Source: Syntrophaceae bacterium
GTDB taxonomy: Bacteria; Desulfobacterota; DTXE01
DNA: 5,675 nt
Direction: 5' to 3'
Assembly: GCA_012962595.1 (NCBI GenBank)
Contig: DTXE01000428.1
Coordinates: 1 to 5,675 of the forward strand
Every line of letters starts with the position of its first letter. Positions within the stretch are counted from its first letter, which is position 1. Both the position numbers and the translations under genes were made by a program. Below the pieces are notes generated by a model that saw nothing but the letters and a program-made list of their open reading frames with translations, did not search any database and was not told the DNA's origin. This document shows, piece by piece, positions 4,145 to 5,675 of the stretch.

Positions 4145-5675
4145 GGCATAGTTGGCAGTCCCTTTTAGCAAATGGCTCGTGTTCCACCTTTTTTAACAAT
4201 CCTGACTTTTCAGAGGTATGAGGTTCATGACAGCCAAGACACCGACTGATCTTGGTAATGGTTCTCCGATGTGCCTTTAAAAATGCCTCCTCAGTAGCTG
4301 AATGACACTTCAGGCATAAAAGTGGGTCGCTAAGGACCAGAAGATCGCTTAACTGAGAGTAATGGGGTACATGGCAGCTTAAGCAATCCCCTTCCTCCAT
4401 AGTTATATGCCCTCCCCTGGCTTTGGTAGTGACTATTTTTTTATGGCATGATAGGCAAATTTCCTGAGGGCGGTTAAAAAGCTGATGTTCAAGCCTTGTT
4501 CCATGAGGACTGTGACAATAGGTACAATTTCCCTCATCGGTTGGGGTATGTTTATTTCTGCTTTCTCTAAGACTAGCTTCAAATTTTGCATGACACCTAA
4601 AACAGATTTGGGGCAAGGGCATAATTTGCTGGACCCTATAATCACTGGCATGTGGGTCGTGGCAAATCTCGCAATTCCTTTCTTTAAAGGGTGGATGAAT
4701 ACCCACATCTAGCATCTCTAAAGGCATATCACTATGACAGTTAAAACACAGCTCTTTGGGAAAATTAACCACTAAATATTTGTAATCTGATGTATGGGGC
4801 CTATGACAGGAAAGGCATTCCTTTTTACTTACCGGTGTGTGAATAGATAATTTGAAAAATTCTTCCTCCTTATCCTTATGACAGGTATAGCAAAGCTTGG
4901 TTGAGGAGGTTTTGAGTATCCTGGGATTATTACTACCATGGGTGTCATGACATTCTACGCATTCAATTTTCAAAAATGGATCATGGGTATACCTCCCCTT
5001 CAATTCCTCACCTGTTTTGGTATGGCAGGGAAAGCAAATTTGTTTCTCCCTAGCCTTTAATTGAAACCGGTTTTTGGTGGCATGGGGATTGTGGCAAGCA
5101 GTACAACCACTGTCTTTAATGGGAGTATGAACACTACTTACCTTTAGTACCCCTGCCCTTTCTTTATGGCATGTGATGCAAAGATCATTCTTACCCTTAA
5201 GTGTCACATATGCATAATCAGTTGCATGGGGACTATGACAGCTCTGGCATCTATCTTCGGTAACAGGACGATGTCTGTAGGTCTTTTTAAACCCCTTTTC
5301 TTCCTTTTTATGGCAGCCATAGCATAGCTGGCCATCGGGGGCAATTACCCCAAGAGGCCTGGGGTCACTAATAGGTCGGTGACAGGAACTACATTCACCT
5401 CGATTAAGTGGTGGGTGTATAGATTCCCTGAGTAATTTATCATTTGATGAGCTGTGTGGGGTATGGCACCCTGTACAATTGCCCTGCTCAACAGGATAGT
5501 TTCTGTGGGTCTTTTTAAACTCCTCTGAGGTGAAAGGATGACATGACCCACAAAGCTCCCCTTCCTCCTTTAAGAGATTTTCCTGGTATTCAGAGGCATG
5601 GGGTGCATGGCAGGTAAGGCATCCATTGGTCAGGGGCTGATGGATCTTGACCCTACTAAAGGGTATCCGGTCATG
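4137..5675 (-). CDS. Large multiheme c-type cytochrome, 3' part (5' end beyond right edge)
   Basis: On the - strand the frame is open from the right edge to the TAG at 4137-4139, giving 512 visible residues. The true start and signal peptide lie outside; an internal GTG at 5207 is only a codon within the repeat array, since CXXCH sites continue upstream of it. There are 21 CXXCH motifs, starting at visible residues 19, 42, 67, 95, 118, 143, 166, 191, 214, 239, 262, 287, 310, 335, 358, 384, 407, 431, 454, 479 and 507. Spacing alternates 25 and 23 residues over long stretches. Each 48-residue module reads roughly HTPx-(basic)-C-x-x-C-H-x-P-H-x-S, a leucine-rich spacer, then LCxxCH. This is the doubled CXXCH family, in which tightly packed hemes form electron-transfer chains. 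The protein ends only one residue after its last CXXCH (CQLCHE), partway through a module. It is the first visible gene of the operon and closely resembles the next cytochrome in module sequence, which suggests common origin by tandem duplication. No membrane segment is visible. Confidence 0.94.
   Translation of the reverse strand, partial: HDRIPFSRVKIHQPLTNGCLTCHAPHASEYQENLLKEEGELCGSCHPFTSEEFKKTHRNYPVEQGNCTGCHTPHSSSNDKLLRESIHPPLNRGECSSCHRPISDPRPLGVIAPDGQLCYGCHKKEEKGFKKTYRHRPVTEDRCQSCHSPHATDYAYVTLKGKNDLCITCHKERAGVLKVSSVHTPIKDSGCTACHNPHATKNRFQLKAREKQICFPCHTKTGEELKGRYTHDPFLKIECVECHDTHGSNNPRILKTSSTKLCYTCHKDKEEEFFKLSIHTPVSKKECLSCHRPHTSDYKYLVVNFPKELCFNCHSDMPLEMLDVGIHPPFKERNCEICHDPHASDYRVQQIMPLPQICFRCHAKFEASLRESRNKHTPTDEGNCTYCHSPHGTRLEHQLFNRPQEICLSCHKKIVTTKARGGHITMEEGDCLSCHVPHYSQLSDLLVLSDPLLCLKCHSATEEAFLKAHRRTITKISRCLGCHEPHTSEKSGLLKKVEHEPFAKRDCQLCHE

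Noticed and set aside
4137..5207. Reading the large cytochrome as a complete 356-residue protein starting at GTG 5207
   Set aside because: The same frame stays open to 5675 and carries six more CXXCH motifs with the same spacing, and the 5207 start has no signal peptide.
2867..5675. Regularly spaced repeats suggestive of a CRISPR array
   Set aside because: The short recurring motifs are CXXCH-PH codons in open reading frames. There are no identical repeats separated by unique spacers.

Overview
The window joins two unlike blocks that meet tail to tail at about position 1113-1145. The left block (1-1145, + strand) carries tRNA-charging genes: the 3' part of an aspartyl-tRNA synthetase fused in frame to GatC, followed by the first 70 codons of gatA. 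The right block (1113-5675, - strand) is an apparent operon. In transcription order it holds a multiheme c-type cytochrome entering from beyond the right edge (512 residues and 21 CXXCH sites visible), a second 16-heme cytochrome with a signal peptide, an exported six-bladed NHL beta-propeller protein, and a ResB/CcsB-type cytochrome c biogenesis protein.

The gene content suggests an anaerobic respiring bacterium that makes Asn-tRNA and/or Gln-tRNA by the GatCAB transamidation route, uses System II (Ccs/Res) cytochrome c maturation, and invests heavily in multiheme cytochromes. Desulfobacterota or a similar dissimilatory metal- or sulfur-respiring lineage fits. This is an inference from gene content and codon style (frequent AGG and ATA), not a proven placement.

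In the right block the genes are tightly spaced: an 8-nt overlap between the cytochromes, 22 nt before the NHL gene and 28 nt before resB. This fits co-transcription. The cytochromes would carry electrons across the periplasm or envelope, the NHL propeller could be a scaffold or partner, and ResB would help deliver heme to the many CXXCH sites. At least 37 hemes are encoded in what is visible.

The most notable points are: (1) the AspRS-GatC fusion, which would tether the two halves of an Asn-transamidosome; (2) the junction, where gatA and resB are both cut off at the same spot, with a hairpin and a change in base composition, so either a true rearrangement or a chimeric assembly; (3) a five-unit heptanucleotide tandem repeat inside the signal-peptide coding region of the 16-heme cytochrome, a candidate for slippage-driven on/off switching; and (4) a very regular alternating 25/23-residue spacing of heme sites shared by both cytochromes. 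No stretch over 300 bases lacks a gene, and no RNA gene, CRISPR array or insertion sequence was seen.
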